From Chloroflexota bacterium (lineage in GTDB: Bacteria > Chloroflexota > Dehalococcoidia > GIF9 > UBA5629), in the NCBI GenBank assembly GCA_020354105.1, contig CP070642.1, positions 524,750 through 530,868 on the forward strand: a DNA stretch of 6,119 nucleotides, given 5' to 3'. Below the pieces are notes generated by a model. That model saw only the letters and a list, made by a program, of their open reading frames with translations. It was not told where the DNA came from and did no database searches. Shown piece by piece: positions 5,817 to 6,119 of this stretch; positions within the stretch are counted from its first letter, which is position 1, and each line of letters begins with the position of its first letter. Made by a program: the position numbers and the translations under genes.

Positions 5817-6119
5817 TATTCACTCGATTTTGGATCGGTATCTGTTATATACCACACGTTCACAGGATACCGTTCTTGCGAAAAAGTCAAAGAGGTGTGC
5901 TTAGACAGATTATCAAGTACCAACCGCACCGTTTTCTCTTTTTCCTCGGGGCTCAGACCGTCTACGAAACTACTGGGCCTGTGAAAAAGCCAGACATAAA
6001 CATACTCATTGGCCTCTGCTGGCTCCACAAGATTAACGATTGGCTTTCCGACGATTCTCTCCGCAACCCGGTCCAGCAATTCCTGCAAGTTGCCGCTGCT
6101 GTGCAAGCCGCGTCCTTCA
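5816..6119 (-). CDS. 3' end of an unrecognised protein, truncated by the window edge
   Basis: The minus-strand frame is open from the right edge of the window to TAG at 5818-5816, about 100 residues. A TTG at 6106 is the first candidate start inside the window, but it has no clear ribosome site and the frame continues upstream through GAA GGA CGC GGC, so the gene most likely begins outside. The product looks genuine: an amphipathic stretch (NLQELLDRVAERIVGKP), then EANEYVYVWLFHRPSSF, then a charged helix (SPEEKEKTVRLVLDNLSKHT), ending in a strand-like RYPVNVWYITDTDP. No signal peptide, membrane span or catalytic motif is visible. I do not recognise the family. Its stop shares its final G with the GTG of the GH130 remnant (TAGTG), which may be a rearrangement junction rather than an operon. 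Confidence 0.5.
   Translation of the reverse strand, partial: EGRGLHSSGNLQELLDRVAERIVGKPIVNLVEPAEANEYVYVWLFHRPSSFVDGLSPEEKEKTVRLVLDNLSKHTSLTFSQERYPVNVWYITDTDPKSSE

Noticed and set aside
5172..5984. A 270-residue open frame on the + strand across the protease start, its leader and the GH130 remnant.
   Set aside because: It lies antisense to a clear signal peptide with an ideal ribosome site and to the recognisable GH130 tail. Its product shows no motif or domain and has the Ser/Arg-rich look of a shadow frame.

Overview
The window reads as a piece of a bacterial genome, most likely from Planctomycetota or a similar sediment/metagenome lineage. That is an inference from the gene types, not a measurement: a PEP-CTERM surface protein, a large Cys- and Asp-rich multidomain secreted protease ending in a type I dockerin, PPC-like repeats of the kind common in planctomycete secretomes, a GH130 fragment and a planctomycete-style RNase Z-like hydrolase. 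No rRNA, tRNA, CRISPR array, insertion sequence or replication origin was found.

Layout. From the left edge to 751, on the + strand, lies the 3' part of a metallo-beta-lactamase-fold hydrolase of the RNase Z-like group. Its real start is outside the window. It converges, over 93 bp with no clear terminator, on a minus-strand pair. The downstream member (845-1459) is a 204-residue secreted protein with a PEP-CTERM sorting tail. The upstream member (1713-5294) is a 1193-residue secreted protein with two Ig-like beta domains, a PPC-like domain, a Kre9/KNH-like domain, a second PPC-like domain, an Fn3-like domain interrupted by a complete trypsin/V8-like serine protease, another beta domain and a C-terminal dockerin. 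Both genes have near-ideal ribosome binding sites that fix their starts. The 253-bp gap between them carries a good sigma70-type promoter candidate for the PEP-CTERM gene and a protein-like open frame without a usable start, probably the remnant of a lost gene.

Right of the protease gene (5295-5525) is its leader and promoter region, with a possible 27-codon leader ORF overlapping the protease start by ATGA and a short tandem repeat. Beyond that, on the same strand, 5526-5816 holds the C-terminal remnant of a GH130 glycoside phosphorylase/hydrolase. It is preceded (5816 to the window edge) by the 3' end of an unrecognised ORF whose stop overlaps the remnant's GTG.

How the parts may work together. 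Two surface-sorting devices sit side by side: a PEP-CTERM tail (exosortase-type sorting) on one protein and a dockerin (cohesin partner) on the other. The PEP-CTERM protein's ectodomain is a beta-sandwich with a faint cohesin-like pattern, so an anchor-plus-docked-protease pair is an attractive but unproven idea. The most striking observation is the protease nested inside an Fn3-like domain, which keeps both halves of the host domain intact.
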